Positions 18,457 to 28,366 of a stretch of DNA of 64,000 bases are shown one piece after another. Location: positions 1,302,001 through 1,366,000 of the forward strand of contig LXWE01000002.1 of NCBI GenBank assembly GCA_001660395.1, in the 5' to 3' direction. Both the position numbers and the translations under genes were made by a program. The notes below the pieces were generated by a model. That model searched no databases. It was not told the DNA's origin and saw only the letters and a program-made list of their open reading frames with translations. The stretch is from Alteromonadaceae bacterium XY-R5 (GTDB lineage Bacteria; Pseudomonadota; Gammaproteobacteria; Enterobacterales; Alteromonadaceae). How positions within the stretch are numbered: position 1 is the first letter of the stretch; each line of letters begins with the position of its first letter.

Positions 18457-19587
18457 TTATTTGCCTAATACCTGAGCCAGGCTGCTGATACAGTATTCGA
18501 CATTTTTCTGGTTACACCCGTACCCCATTAAGCCAATGCGCCATACTTTACCCGCCAGAGCACCCAAGCCCGCGCCAATTTCCAGATTGAATTCATTCAG
18601 CAGGCGGCTACGCACCTGAGCATCATCAACGCCTTCCGGAATACCCACGCTATTGAGCTGGGGCAAGCGATAGGCTTCGTCTACCACAAATTCTAATCCT
18701 AAGCCTTCCAGCCCTTCGCGTAACATCAGGTGCATATCCTGATGACGTTTCCAGGCCTGCTCCAGCCCTTCATTCTGCAATGCAAGCAAGGATTCATGCA
18801 GGGCATATACGCTGTTTACCGGAGCAGTATGATGGTAGGCTCGCTGGCCGCCCTGGCCCCAGTACCCCATTACCAGTTGCATGTCGAGGAACCAGCTTTG
18901 AACCGGCGTTTTACGCTGCTGAATGACGTCCACTGCTTTTTCGCTGAAAGAGACAGGAGATAACCCCGGCACACATGAGAGGCACTTCTGGGTACCGGAA
19001 TAAATGGCGTCGATTTGCCAGCCATCCACATCCAGTTCGATACCACCTAGCGACGTTACCGCATCGACGATAGTCAGACAGTTGTATTTGCGTGCCAGCT
19101 CACACAAGGCTTTGGCATCATTACGCACGCCAGTAGAGGTTTCCGCATGCACAAAGGCCAGAATCTTCACATCGGGATTAGCTTTAAGGGCATCTTCCAC
19201 TTTGGCTAAGTCGGTTTGTTTACCCCACTCATCCTGCACCATGATGGCTTCACCACCACAACGGATAACGTTTTGCTGCATGCGACCACCAAATACACCA
19301 TTCTGGCATACGATGACCTTATCGCCTGGCTCAACTAAATTAGCAAAACAGGCTTCCATCCCGGCTGAGCCTGGCGCAGAAACCGGCATAGTCAGCTTAT
19401 TCTGTGTTTGAAATGCATATTGCAATAAAACTTTGACTTCATCCATTAGTCCAACGAATGTCGGATCCAAGTGGCCTAAGGTAGGTCGTGCTAATGCCGC
19501 TAACACCTGCGGAGAGACATCTGACGGCCCCGGCCCCATCAAAGTACGTTGCTGTGGGTGAAACGATTGAAAATTTGGCTTGGTCAT
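18457..19587 (-). CDS. Class V aminotransferase (alanine/serine-glyoxylate type)
   Basis: A PLP-dependent enzyme of 376 residues that by family transfers an amino group from alanine or serine to glyoxylate. It has the fold-type I features GPGPSDVSPQVL at the N-terminus, VHAETSTGVRND, the PLP-binding Asp in IVDAVTSLGG, and the Schiff-base Lys in YSGTQKCLS. The frame is open upstream to 19683, but the ATG at 19587 has AGGAGAG five bases before it and begins at the natural family start. It is a single-gene unit with its own terminator. The exact donor and acceptor cannot be read from sequence. Confidence 0.9.
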   Translation of the reverse strand: MTKPNFQSFHPQQRTLMGPGPSDVSPQVLAALARPTLGHLDPTFVGLMDEVKVLLQYAFQTQNKLTMPVSAPGSAGMEACFANLVEPGDKVIVCQNGVFGGRMQQNVIRCGGEAIMVQDEWGKQTDLAKVEDALKANPDVKILAFVHAETSTGVRNDAKALCELARKYNCLTIVDAVTSLGGIELDVDGWQIDAIYSGTQKCLSCVPGLSPVSFSEKAVDVIQQRKTPVQSWFLDMQLVMGYWGQGGQRAYHHTAPVNSVYALHESLLALQNEGLEQAWKRHQDMHLMLREGLEGLGLEFVVDEAYRLPQLNSVGIPEGVDDAQVRSRLLNEFNLEIGAGLGALAGKVWRIGLMGYGCNQKNVEYCISSLAQVLGK

Positions 19588-20005
19588 AACAGCTCTCCTA
19601 ATCCTGCGAATGTGCACATATAAGACCCCAATGCGGGAATTTGCACAACCACCCCATAGCGAGCATAAATCTAATGAATACACAACTGTTCAAAACCTAA
19701 GCTAGCCTTATGAGTAAAGGTGAATAATCAGGCCGCAAAATTAACTAGCATACCCTGTAAGGTCTGTGGATAACCCGATGATAAAACTGTTATCAAGCTG
19801 TAACGAATGTTAAAAAATTGACCTATTGTCAGCTTATTGGAAGATTTCGCAAAAATTTACCTGTTCAATTAGTGATCATAAAAAAAATCTACTAAACTTG
19901 TGATCCGGCTAAAGAATGAGCAAGTAAAAATACAAAAGCCAAATAAATAGTCTTTCCAAGACACTGAATTTGAGCCAATTATTAAAAACGGTCTGGCAGT
20001 AATCC
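19588..20005. other. Intergenic region, no gene seen
   Basis: This is the left part of a 565-bp gap between the aminotransferase start and the carbonic anhydrase stop. It is A/T-rich and must hold the aminotransferase promoter on the minus strand, which I cannot place with confidence. I see no credible ORF. The right part holds an orphan plus-strand terminator. Confidence 0.6.
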
Positions 20006-20112
20006 CGTCAGGCAAGATCAAAACGAAGAATTAACGTAAACGGTTAGCGCACGGCTCTACAACAGAGCCATTCCCCTAAGCCCAGACCCCCCCAAGTTCT
20101 GGGCCTTTTTTT
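20006..20112 (+). ncRNA. Candidate small RNA with terminal hairpins
   Basis: The segment contains a hairpin GGCTCT / AGAGCC (20053-20069) followed by a terminator GCCCAGA / TCTGGGC with seven Ts (20080-20112), all on the plus strand. No protein gene on that strand lies upstream, because both neighbours are on the minus strand. A 9-bp inverted repeat CGTCAGGCA / TGCCTGACG (20006-20014 and 20112-20120) encloses the whole structure. This is the layout of a small RNA, but no known family is recognised and the 5' end is not defined. Confidence 0.35.
20080..20112 (+). terminator. Plus-strand Rho-independent terminator without an upstream gene
   Basis: Seven-bp stem GCCCAGA / TCTGGGC, 11-nt loop, then CTTTTTTT. 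There is no plus-strand protein gene for at least several kilobases upstream, so it most likely ends a small RNA. Confidence 0.7.
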
Positions 20113-20152
20113 GCCTGACGCAAAATGTCGGAAAGAATGTGGATAGCGAGAT

Positions 20153-20671
20153 TTAAAGGGGAATTAGGTCACTGGCAAAACGTTGCGCATTTTCAACATA
20201 ATGCTGAGCTGAGAGCTCAAGTTGACGGTAAGCCTGCTCTGGTAATTGTTTGACTACCTTGCCCGGACTCCCCATCACCACAGAACCGTCAGGAATAACC
20301 GTACCCTCTGTCAGTAAGGCATTGGCACCTATGATGCAATACTTACCCACCTTAACCTTATTTAACAGTACAGCGTTAATGCCGATCAGGCTGAAGTCAC
20401 CTACGTCACACCCGTGTAACATTGCTTTGTGACCCACAGTAACGCCAGTGCCCAAGGTTAAGGGAATCCCCTCATCCGTATGCAGCACACTGCCGTCTTG
20501 CACGTTAGTTTGCGGACCAACGGTAATCAGACTATTGTCGCCACGAATTACGACATTAAACCAAACACTGCTTTGATCAGCTAACACCACATCGCCAATA
20601 ATATGTGCTCCTGGTGCAACCCAACTCGACTCTGCGATTTGGGGTTGTTTATTGCCTAACGCATAATTCAC
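20153..20671 (-). CDS. Gamma-class carbonic anhydrase family protein
   Basis: A 172-residue left-handed beta-helix (hexapeptide repeat) protein. The metal-ligand His residues of gamma carbonic anhydrases appear in VLHTDEG and [10 protein letters not shown]. Family members (E. coli YrdA, CaiE, PaaY) hydrate CO2 or have related thioesterase roles. The start is a GTG with GGGAGG upstream. It is the last gene of the tight rlmJ-kinase-tesB cluster, 16 bp after tesB. Confidence 0.92.
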   Translation of the reverse strand: MNYALGNKQPQIAESSWVAPGAHIIGDVVLADQSSVWFNVVIRGDNSLITVGPQTNVQDGSVLHTDEGIPLTLGTGVTVGHKAMLHGCDVGDFSLIGINAVLLNKVKVGKYCIIGANALLTEGTVIPDGSVVMGSPGKVVKQLPEQAYRQLELSAQHYVENAQRFASDLIPL

Positions 20672-20687
20672 GATGACGCCTCCCTGA

Positions 20688-21539
20688 TTAAATACGCATC
20701 AAACCTTCTTGCATGGTAGATGCAACAAGACGACCAGAACGGTCGAAGAACTGACCACGTACCAAACCGCGACTGCCACCGCTGAATGGGCTTTCAGTGC
20801 AGTACAGAAGCCAATCGTCAAAACGGAACGGATGATGGAACCACATGGCGTGATCTATGGTGGCGATGCGTAAATCGCGGTTCATCAGCGACAGTCCATG
20901 GGGTTGTAAACTGGTGGCAAGGAAATGGTAATCCGAAGCGTAAGCCAACGCACTTTGGTTTAAATTCACCGATGCGCCCAACACTTCTTCGGCTTTCATC
21001 CAAATGAAGCGACGTGCAGGTTGTTTGCTCGGTTTGAGCGGATTAATGTCCTGTACCGTGCGAATATCCACCGGACGATGATAACTCAGGGACTTTTTCA
21101 TCCGTTCGGACATGGTATCAAGTATATCGTCATAAAACTTAATATCTGGCTGTACCTGCTCAGGTGGCGGCACATCAGGCATATCCGCCTGTTGATGTTC
21201 CAAACCGTCCTGTGGGATCTGAAATGAAGCCGTCATGTAAAAAATCACATTTCCATTTTGGATCGCCTTTACCCGGCGGGTTGAAAATGAACGACCATCC
21301 CGCACCTTTTCTACATCATAGACTACGGGTTTAGTTGCATCTCCTGGCAGCAGGAAATAGCTATGAAAGGAATGGGCAACACGCTCGTCATCAAGAGATT
21401 CCTGGGCAGCACTTAATGCCTGACCAAGTACCTGGCCGCCAAATAGCGCCCGAAAGCCAAGATCCCAACTCTCACCGCGATACAGCCCTTCTTCAATGGT
21501 TTCCAGTGAAAGTAGATTCGCGAGTTTAATATTATTCAT
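20688..21539 (-). CDS. tesB: Acyl-CoA thioesterase II
   Basis: Hydrolyses medium- and long-chain acyl-CoA to free fatty acid and CoA. The 283-residue protein has the double hot-dog fold of Tes[21 protein letters not shown] in the first half and [15 protein letters not shown] in the second, with the catalytic Asp of the second repeat. AGGA precedes the ATG by five bases. It lies 26 bp after the kinase gene and 16 bp before the carbonic anhydrase gene. Confidence 0.95.
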   Translation of the reverse strand: MNNIKLANLLSLETIEEGLYRGESWDLGFRALFGGQVLGQALSAAQESLDDERVAHSFHSYFLLPGDATKPVVYDVEKVRDGRSFSTRRVKAIQNGNVIFYMTASFQIPQDGLEHQQADMPDVPPPEQVQPDIKFYDDILDTMSERMKKSLSYHRPVDIRTVQDINPLKPSKQPARRFIWMKAEEVLGASVNLNQSALAYASDYHFLATSLQPHGLSLMNRDLRIATIDHAMWFHHPFRFDDWLLYCTESPFSGGSRGLVRGQFFDRSGRLVASTMQEGLMRI

Positions 21540-21565
21540 ATGCTTCCTGTATGTAATTCAACGGT

Positions 21566-23419
21566 TCACTCGTCCTCAGGCATCATTGCCAAAAATGTGT
21601 AAGGATTTCGCGGATAGAACTTCATTGGCACTTTAACCTGATGAGCAAAAAACCGAGTATCTTTATAGGGTAACTTCATATAGCCACAAATGCCTACCCC
21701 CTTTATAAGGGTAACCGTGTCTAAAATCATCCCCAAAAGTTGTTTAAATCTATGTTCCTGACTTAGATCCAACAGCACATAGTAATTATGGATCTTTAAA
21801 TGTTGTTCCAACGCTTCGAAGATAATACAACCCGTATGCTGGATCTGATTAAGTTGATGCAACAAGGCCATCATAGACTCAGGCAACACCAATAATTCAT
21901 CGGGATCTTCGCCATCTTCAAAGTAAGAATGCTCACGACTGGCACCCGGCTGCAGCATCTGACTGACTTCATAGGGAATACACATATTCTGTTCAGGGAT
22001 AAACGCACCATCTTTCCCCTGACGCTGTAAATGCAGAGTATGCTTTGCATTGAACATACAACTTTTAAACACGCCACGAATATCAATACTTCGGGCCAGC
22101 GCCACAACATTGTTCACCGCTGAGATAAAAGCATGCTGTTTATCCGGTGCATACATATGCAAGCTAGAATCGACATATATACCATCCTCCTGCCAGTGAA
22201 TAGCCAGCCCCCCCACCACTGGATAACGCCCTAACCGACTCACCGCAGCAACAAAAGCTTTCTCTTTGTCCCCCATTCCCTGTAAATACAGCTTATAGTA
22301 ACGCGCTAATTGCGCATCATCGGTTGGCTGACCATCAGATGGAGTGATCCCCTGCTGGCGTAAAAAGGACTGTCGGGAACTATACACCACGGTTTCGATG
22401 TCTCTGACAGAAGCATGCAGTTGCACCGGCAAATGAGGCAGTACTGGCGGCGGTACGACACCGTCGACAAACACCAATTTTTGTAACCAATGACGTTGTC
22501 GAAACAGCGTATCTGCGGCCTGGCAACGCGAGGGATAATCGCCAGATAGCAACTGTTGTAGCAAAGCAGCAAAGGGTTTAGGTAAAAAAAGGCTGTCGGC
22601 ACCTATCACCTGATGTCCAAAACGGCACGACTGACCACTTGCCAGTGCGTATAAGGTCGATGCCAACCCCTGTTCATCAAAGCGCGAGTTGGAAAGCTTT
22701 CCCGCTAATTGCTCTTCACCAATAAAATAGATATCTCCCAATCTTGCGTTAGTTTGATTTGGCTCGGCCCCTAGACATCCCATCAGACTTGGGCCCAGCC
22801 AATGCCCACTTTCATCTAGCTGAGCATACACAGATGAGCCCCAATCAATCAGTGCCAGGTGCAAGGAGTCGGGATCAAAAACAAGATTGGAGGGCTTAAT
22901 ATCACCGTGGACGATGGGAAGGCTTTCGCCCTGATGCTGATGGCTACGCAGAGCCAGAAGAATATCAATGAGTTGTGTAGCAATGGCCACTACCATTTTT
23001 GGTGATAGGGGCCCATGAACAAGTGAATACTGTTCAAGATCGATCCCTGCTGCGCGTTCCATCACCAGAATCGACTGATGCCGAACCTGTTGGAACGATA
23101 CCAATTTCGGTACATTTGGATGCTGTATTTGCCCGAGCATGGCAGCTTCTTCCGCCAGTCGATCCTGCACCGATTGGGCTAAGTCAGCCCGGGAGAATTT
23201 AAACACCAACTTGCGGCCATCGGGTGCATCACCGGCAAAGACGAAACCAAAGGCACCTTTACCAAGTAAAAATACCTTGGTATAGCCCAGGCTCGTTAAC
23301 TGGTCTATGCACAGCTGGATCCAGTCACGTAATTTTTGCGCATCCTGGTGGGACAACAGATAAACAGATTGCTCTTCGGGGATATAAAAATGTTTAAGAT
23401 CTGCTGCCCCGCTTGCCAC
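21566..23419 (-). CDS. Serine/threonine protein kinase with unassigned C-terminal half
   Basis: A soluble 617-residue Hanks-type kinase. Visible motifs: Gly loop GKGAFGFV (53-60), the ATP Lys K74 in LVFKFS, catalytic loop HGDIKPSN (171-178, Asp 173) and DWG (192-194) in place of DFG. The HGD form makes it a non-RD kinase. Residues about 320-617 match no domain I know and have no membrane segment. The start is a GTG with AGGAG six bases upstream. It is 9 bp after rlmJ and 26 bp before tesB, so it is probably cotranscribed with both. Its substrates are unknown. Confidence 0.85.
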   Translation of the reverse strand: MASGAADLKHFYIPEEQSVYLLSHQDAQKLRDWIQLCIDQLTSLGYTKVFLLGKGAFGFVFAGDAPDGRKLVFKFSRADLAQSVQDRLAEEAAMLGQIQHPNVPKLVSFQQVRHQSILVMERAAGIDLEQYSLVHGPLSPKMVVAIATQLIDILLALRSHQHQGESLPIVHGDIKPSNLVFDPDSLHLALIDWGSSVYAQLDESGHWLGPSLMGCLGAEPNQTNARLGDIYFIGEEQLAGKLSNSRFDEQGLASTLYALASGQSCRFGHQVIGADSLFLPKPFAALLQQLLSGDYPSRCQAADTLFRQRHWLQKLVFVDGVVPPPVLPHLPVQLHASVRDIETVVYSSRQSFLRQQGITPSDGQPTDDAQLARYYKLYLQGMGDKEKAFVAAVSRLGRYPVVGGLAIHWQEDGIYVDSSLHMYAPDKQHAFISAVNNVVALARSIDIRGVFKSCMFNAKHTLHLQRQGKDGAFIPEQNMCIPYEVSQMLQPGASREHSYFEDGEDPDELLVLPESMMALLHQLNQIQHTGCIIFEALEQHLKIHNYYVLLDLSQEHRFKQLLGMILDTVTLIKGVGICGYMKLPYKDTRFFAHQVKVPMKFYPRNPYTFLAMMPEDE

Positions 23420-23428
23420 TCAGTGCTC

Positions 23429-24307
23429 CTATTCGCTTTCTATCATCCAGCTAATTCGATGATAGGCTTTATCATCCTGAGCCAACTGTGGGGTGACTTC
23501 TGCCAGCGCTGACGCCAGCAATTCATCTACCTGCCAGGGCGCATTCAAAATCGCCATGCCCGAACCATACATACCACCATCTTTGGCCGGGTCATCCACC
23601 GCCAACTCCGCCACCAGCATATTTTTTGGCCCAAGCTGCACTAGCTGCTCCAGCATCCACTCACTCTTGCCGGCTTTGTTTTTCGCCCGTTGCGTTAACA
23701 ATGGGTACCAAATCGCAAATATCCCTGTCGGCCAACGTTTGTAAGCTTGCTTTACGGCTGATACCACTTGCTGATAATCGCTGGCGATTTCGTAGGAAGG
23801 ATCAATCAGCACCAGACCACGCTTAATGGCGTGAGGTAATATCGCGACCAGACCTTCAAAGCCATCGCGATGATGAATACTTTGATGGGCAGTTTGCTCA
23901 CTCTGTTGTTTACGATACCTGGCCAGATTGGTTTTGAGGTTACCAATTTCGGTATTGTGCAACTCCATCAGCTCAATGTGATCTGTGTCACGCAGCAGAC
24001 TGGCTGCAATCACAGGCGAACCAGGATATTGCTGCTGGGCTAAATAGGGCTGCAATAACGCCTGATAGCGAACCAAAGACGCATCGTTTGCCTGTTGCGG
24101 TTGCAAGCGACCAATACCCTGCTCATATTCAGCGGTTTTTTGGGCCTCGTCTGCAGCCAGATCATAACAACCGGCGCCACTGTGGGTGTCGATATACACA
24201 AAAGGTTTGGCTTTCACCAAAAGCTTTTCAATAATCAGCATCTGAGTCAGATGCTTAAGTACGTCGCCATGATTACCGGCGTGAAAGCCGTGTCGATAAC
24301 TGAGCAT
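23429..24307 (-). CDS. rlmJ: 23S rRNA (adenine(2030)-N6)-methyltransferase RlmJ
   Basis: Methylates A2030 of 23S rRNA. The 292-residue protein begins MLSYRHGFHAGNHGDVLKH, the hallmark of the YhiR/RlmJ family. It has the SAM-binding segment IDTHSGAGCYDL and the catalytic motif IDPSYE, the family version of DPPY. It is the first gene of a four-gene cluster with the kinase, tesB and the carbonic anhydrase. The 100 bp upstream hold no obvious terminator for the preceding E2 gene. Confidence 0.95.
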   Translation of the reverse strand: MLSYRHGFHAGNHGDVLKHLTQMLIIEKLLVKAKPFVYIDTHSGAGCYDLAADEAQKTAEYEQGIGRLQPQQANDASLVRYQALLQPYLAQQQYPGSPVIAASLLRDTDHIELMELHNTEIGNLKTNLARYRKQQSEQTAHQSIHHRDGFEGLVAILPHAIKRGLVLIDPSYEIASDYQQVVSAVKQAYKRWPTGIFAIWYPLLTQRAKNKAGKSEWMLEQLVQLGPKNMLVAELAVDDPAKDGGMYGSGMAILNAPWQVDELLASALAEVTPQLAQDDKAYHRISWMIESE

Positions 24308-24407
24308 AGATAACTTCGCAAAACTGTAAACCGCTTAAGTTTACCCTGAGGTGGCAGATGACAACAGCGAAAGCCATCATTCCCACGGTAATCGGATAAA
24401 ATTGCAG

Positions 24408-25946
24408 CTATCGCATATGCATCAACATAGATGCAGGCTGTTCAATCAGACTTTTCCAGTAGTTCTGAAAACGCATCATGGTCGCACCATCAATAATACG
24501 ATGATCCGCCGACCAACTGACTGGCATCTGAATTTGTGCTTTCACCTGATCATGCTCATCAAAGACAGCCACTTTACGGGCTTTGCCTAAAGCAACGATA
24601 GCCACCTGCGGCGGCTGAATGATAGGCGTAGATACTGTACCACCCAGCACGCCAATATTTGATAAGGTAATAGTCCCCTGCTGCATATCAGCCTGGCTGA
24701 GCTTACCTGTTCTGGCTTTAGTCACAAGCTCGTTATACGCAGTAATAACCTCAGCTAAGCTCATTCTCTGCACCTGTTTAATGTTTGGTACCAGTAAGCC
24801 ATGAGAAGTATCCACCGCGAAACCAATATTGTGGTCAGGCAAATAATGTATGTTACGACACGCATCATCGACCTGACTGTTAAAAATGGGAAAGCGATTC
24901 AAAGCTTGCGACAATGCTTTGATATATATTGGCATCAGGCTCAGCTTTTGCGATTCCAGTTCTGGCGCTGATTGCAGTTGCTGTTGCAGCATCAACAAAG
25001 GCGCGATAGATATTTCATCACTGACACTAAAATGTGGAATTGTACTGACACTGTGCTGCATCTGCTTAGCCATGGCTGCCATAATACCGCGAATAGGTTC
25101 TACTCTACTCTCAGCACAGCTCTGCTGATTTGCGTTACTGATAGCATTTATAGGGTTATCTGCACCTTGATCCAAATAAAGCTGAATATCCTGTTTCAAT
25201 ACCCTCCCCTTATCACCACTGCCAACCACGGCAGCAATATCAATACCCGCTTCACGGGCTAAGCGGCGCACCGCCGGGCTGGCCAGAGCCTTACCCTGTG
25301 GGGTCGTGGCCGATTCTGTTAGCGAACAGACATTAGCTTGATTTTTGTGTGTTACCTGGACGGGTGCTGACGTCAGCGTCTCCATAGCTTGCGTTTGAGT
25401 TTGCAAATAAGAAAGCCGGAATAAAGGCGAATGTACCGGTGCAACCTGGCCTGGCTGATAATAATGCTTAATTACAGTACCACTGTGTTTGGCGGGGATC
25501 TCCACCACAGCTTTATCTGTCATTACTTCCACCACCACCTGATCTTCTGCCACTGTCTCTCCGGGCTGAATACACCATTTGATGATTTCACATTCCACAA
25601 TACCTTCGCCAATATCCGGCAAAATAAAATCTTCCTCTTGCTGAGAGGCTGTATTTTCTGCATCCGCAGCTGCTGCCTCATGCGTATGGCTTTCTCCGCC
25701 GCCATCCGTGCTGGTGAGCTGATATCGAAATAATGGCTGATGCATCTTCGCAATCTCGCCTTCAGGCACACAATGCTGGGTTAAAATGCCGGCCTCAGCC
25801 GCCGGAATCTCTACAGTGGCTTTGTCCGTCATTACATCGACGATAGCCTGATCGACAATAAAATCTTCACCCGGTGCCACATGCCATTTCACCACTTCAC
25901 ATTCCACTATGCCTTCGCCCAAATCCGGCAAAATAAACGCTTTCAT
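24408..25946 (-). CDS. bkdB: Branched-chain 2-oxoacid dehydrogenase E2 (lipoyl acyltransferase)
   Basis: Core acyltransferase of the branched-chain 2-oxoacid dehydrogenase complex, moving the acyl group from lipoate to CoA. The 512-residue chain has two lipoyl domains (lipoylated Lys in MTDKATVEIP near residue 45 and MTDKAVVEIP near 150), a peripheral-subunit-binding domain (ASPAVRRLAREAG, about 230-265) and the catalytic domain ending in SADHRIIDGATM with the His-Asp pair. A GTG at 25961 is in frame; the ATG at 25946 fits the lipoyl-domain start and has AGGA eight bases upstream. It is the third gene of the E1alpha-E1beta-E2 operon. No E3 gene follows. Confidence 0.93.
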   Translation of the reverse strand: MKAFILPDLGEGIVECEVVKWHVAPGEDFIVDQAIVDVMTDKATVEIPAAEAGILTQHCVPEGEIAKMHQPLFRYQLTSTDGGGESHTHEAAAADAENTASQQEEDFILPDIGEGIVECEIIKWCIQPGETVAEDQVVVEVMTDKAVVEIPAKHSGTVIKHYYQPGQVAPVHSPLFRLSYLQTQTQAMETLTSAPVQVTHKNQANVCSLTESATTPQGKALASPAVRRLAREAGIDIAAVVGSGDKGRVLKQDIQLYLDQGADNPINAISNANQQSCAESRVEPIRGIMAAMAKQMQHSVSTIPHFSVSDEISIAPLLMLQQQLQSAPELESQKLSLMPIYIKALSQALNRFPIFNSQVDDACRNIHYLPDHNIGFAVDTSHGLLVPNIKQVQRMSLAEVITAYNELVTKARTGKLSQADMQQGTITLSNIGVLGGTVSTPIIQPPQVAIVALGKARKVAVFDEHDQVKAQIQMPVSWSADHRIIDGATMMRFQNYWKSLIEQPASMLMHMR

Positions 25947-25962
25947 CTGTCGATCCTTCACA

Positions 25963-26940
25963 CTAGTAATTTACGCAGGCCACAATGGCATCAAAGGTTT
26001 TGAGGTGGTCGGGCATATAGAGTTTTTCATGGGCAAGAGGAAATGGAGTATCCAGGCCACAGACCCGGCTGATAGGTGCCTCAAGGGATAAAAAGCACTC
26101 TTGCTGAATACTGGCAGCGATTTCTGCGCCAAACCCCGAGGTTACAGGCGCTTCATGGTTAATCAGCAAGCGACCGGTTTTAGTGACAGATGTCGCAACA
26201 GTTTCCAGATCCCAGGGCAACAGGCTTTGCAAATCTATCACTTCACAACTTATGCCCTTTTCAGCAGCCATATCTGCCGCCTTAACAATTACCTCAACCT
26301 GCGCGCCCCAGGCAACCAGACTAATATCAGTACCTTCACGTAACACTTCAGCTATACCCAAAGGTAACTGATAGCTTTCCTCCGGCACCTCGCCCACTGC
26401 TGCACGATATAAACGCTTCGGCTCAAAAAATATCACGGGATCCGGGCTATTGATGGCGCTGAGTAACAGGCCTTTCGCCTGATAGGGCCCGCGCGGGATC
26501 ACCACCCGGATGCCTGGCACATGGGTAAAAAAACTTTCGGGTGACTGGGAATGGTAATGGCCGCCAGCAATACCACCGCCATAGGGCGCACGAATGGTCA
26601 GGTTGCCACATTCAAACTGACCACCAGAGCGATAGCGGGCTTTGGCTGTTTCGTTCACTATCTGGTCAAAGGCAGGATAGATGTAATCGGCAAACTGAAT
26701 TTCTGCCACAGGCTTGTGGCCCTGACTTGCCAGGCCATTGGCAAAACCGACGATGCCCTGCTCGGTTAATGGGGTATTAAAACAGCGCGTCTTTCCAAAT
26801 TTCTCCTGCAGGTGACTGGTGGCCCGAAATACGCCGCCAAAATGGCCTACGTCCTCTCCAAATACCAGTACCTTCTCGTCAGCTTCCATCGCAGTTTGCA
26901 ATGCGTGATTAACGGCCTGAAGCAAATTCATTTTTGCCAT
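25963..26940 (-). CDS. bkdA2: Branched-chain 2-oxoacid dehydrogenase E1 beta subunit
   Basis: Beta subunit of the thiamine-diphosphate E1 decarboxylase. Transketolase-type motifs are present: [13 protein letters not shown] at the N-terminus, [19 protein letters not shown], and the C-terminal domain with [12 protein letters not shown] and [14 protein letters not shown]. The frame opens at a GTG (26946), but the ATG at 26940 has GAGGGAGAG at good spacing. It starts 2 bp after the E1 alpha stop codon and ends just before E2, so it is translationally coupled. Confidence 0.94.
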   Translation of the reverse strand: MAKMNLLQAVNHALQTAMEADEKVLVFGEDVGHFGGVFRATSHLQEKFGKTRCFNTPLTEQGIVGFANGLASQGHKPVAEIQFADYIYPAFDQIVNETAKARYRSGGQFECGNLTIRAPYGGGIAGGHYHSQSPESFFTHVPGIRVVIPRGPYQAKGLLLSAINSPDPVIFFEPKRLYRAAVGEVPEESYQLPLGIAEVLREGTDISLVAWGAQVEVIVKAADMAAEKGISCEVIDLQSLLPWDLETVATSVTKTGRLLINHEAPVTSGFGAEIAASIQQECFLSLEAPISRVCGLDTPFPLAHEKLYMPDHLKTFDAIVACVNY

Positions 26941-26942
26941 AT

Positions 26943-28133
26943 TCACTCTCCCTCACCCAGACAGCGCAGATCATAAGCATCAGGATGCCGCTCTAAATGT
27001 TGCTGCAACTGGGTTAACTGGCGCTGCAAATGCCAGGGCGGCGTATGGTAAACATCCTCAATCATGCTGGAAACTGGCGCCACAGGCACTATTTCGGCGT
27101 CTTTCATTGCCTGTAGCAGTGTATTTTTCATCTCTGATTGCCATTGATGATGGGCATCTTGGTCAAACCAGCCGCATTGCTGCAAATAATACTGCCAGCG
27201 CAGTACAGGGTCGCGCTCGCGCCAGATTTGTTCTTCTTTCTGACTACGATAACCACTGGGATCATCCGAGGTAGAATGCGCCGCCAGACGATAGGTCATA
27301 GCTTCAATTAAAATTGGACAGGATTCGGCTATGGCAATTTCTCTGGCCTTTAGGGTGGCTGCATACATAGCCATGGCATCATTTCCGTCAACGCGCAGGG
27401 TTTTAATGCCGTAGCCTATGCCGCGCGAGGCAATGCCATCACCGACAAATTGTTCTTCTGCTGGCGTCGAGATTGCATAACCGTTGTTACGACACAAGAA
27501 AATCGCTGGGCATTTCAGCACCGCAGCCATGTTCAGTCCGGCGTGAAAATCTCCTTCGGATGCAGCCCCCTCACCAAAATAACACAAGGTAATGGCTGCC
27601 TGCCCCGATAGCTTTTGCCCGTAGGCATAACCCGCAGCCTGCGGAATTTGGGTCGCCAATGGTGAAGAAATGGTCATAAAGTTTAGGGCTTTATCGCCAT
27701 AATGTATTGGCATTTGGCGACCCTTGTTTGGATCCAGATGATTACTGAATAGCTGGTCCATAAATTGCCTGGGAGTATAGCCACGCCAGACTAGCGCCCC
27801 CTGCTCGCGGTACTGGGACATGATCATATCTAACGATTCAGTTGCTGCAGCACTGGCGACAATGGCGCCCTCTTCACCGGTACAGGCGAGATAAAAACTA
27901 ACCCTTCCCTGACGCTGGGCCGCGATCATGCGCTCATCTAACAAACGGGTAAACACCATGGCATGGTGTATCTTTATCGCCTTATCCTGACTCAGTTCAG
28001 GTAACTCAGCCTGTTCATAGGGCTTGCCCTGCGGGTCTAACATGGCGAGCATAGGTATGGCATGTAATCCGTTACTGATCGGCTCTACTTTATGCGTCAG
28101 CAGTGGCGCAGCTGGCTGTCTGTTGTCCTGCAT
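26943..28133 (-). CDS. bkdA1: Branched-chain 2-oxoacid dehydrogenase E1 alpha subunit
   Basis: Alpha subunit of E1, which decarboxylates branched-chain 2-oxo acids from Val, Leu and Ile using thiamine diphosphate. The ThDP/Mg motif is seen as [18 protein letters not shown] followed by CRNNGYAIS, and the phosphorylation-loop-like [16 protein letters not shown] follows. The ATG at 28133 has AAGGA four bases upstream; a TTG at 28145 is less likely. It opens the operon. The products, isobutyryl-, isovaleryl- and 2-methylbutyryl-CoA, partly end as propionyl-CoA, which would feed the prp operon 9 kb away. Confidence 0.94.
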   Translation of the reverse strand: MQDNRQPAAPLLTHKVEPISNGLHAIPMLAMLDPQGKPYEQAELPELSQDKAIKIHHAMVFTRLLDERMIAAQRQGRVSFYLACTGEEGAIVASAAATESLDMIMSQYREQGALVWRGYTPRQFMDQLFSNHLDPNKGRQMPIHYGDKALNFMTISSPLATQIPQAAGYAYGQKLSGQAAITLCYFGEGAASEGDFHAGLNMAAVLKCPAIFLCRNNGYAISTPAEEQFVGDGIASRGIGYGIKTLRVDGNDAMAMYAATLKAREIAIAESCPILIEAMTYRLAAHSTSDDPSGYRSQKEEQIWRERDPVLRWQYYLQQCGWFDQDAHHQWQSEMKNTLLQAMKDAEIVPVAPVSSMIEDVYHTPPWHLQRQLTQLQQHLERHPDAYDLRCLGEGE

Positions 28134-28320
28134 CTTGTCCTTCAAATCGCATCTACGAACAATGTAAATATAATGTTAATTTTAGTAACAGATCGCCGAA
28201 CAAGAATTGCGAAATAACGGTTATCTTTCCGCAACACTGAAACATTCTGCCTAATTTATCGACATAACTAGGACAACATTTCAACATCACCAAAAATCAG
28301 GTATTTACATAACCTTCACA

Positions 28321-28350
28321 AAAAAGCCCGCAATCATGTGCGGGCTTTTT
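28321..28350 (-). terminator. Terminator of the DUF2189 gene
   Basis: Perfect 12-bp stem AAAAAGCCCGCA / TGCGGGCTTTTT with a 6-nt loop, 17 bp after the gene's stop; it separates it from the bkd operon. Confidence 0.92.
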
Positions 28351-28366
28351 ACTCGTAACCACAGTG

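Noticed and set aside
19588-19683. Longer start for the class V aminotransferase
   Set aside because: The extra 32 residues are not family-like and the ATG at 19587 has a strong ribosome site.
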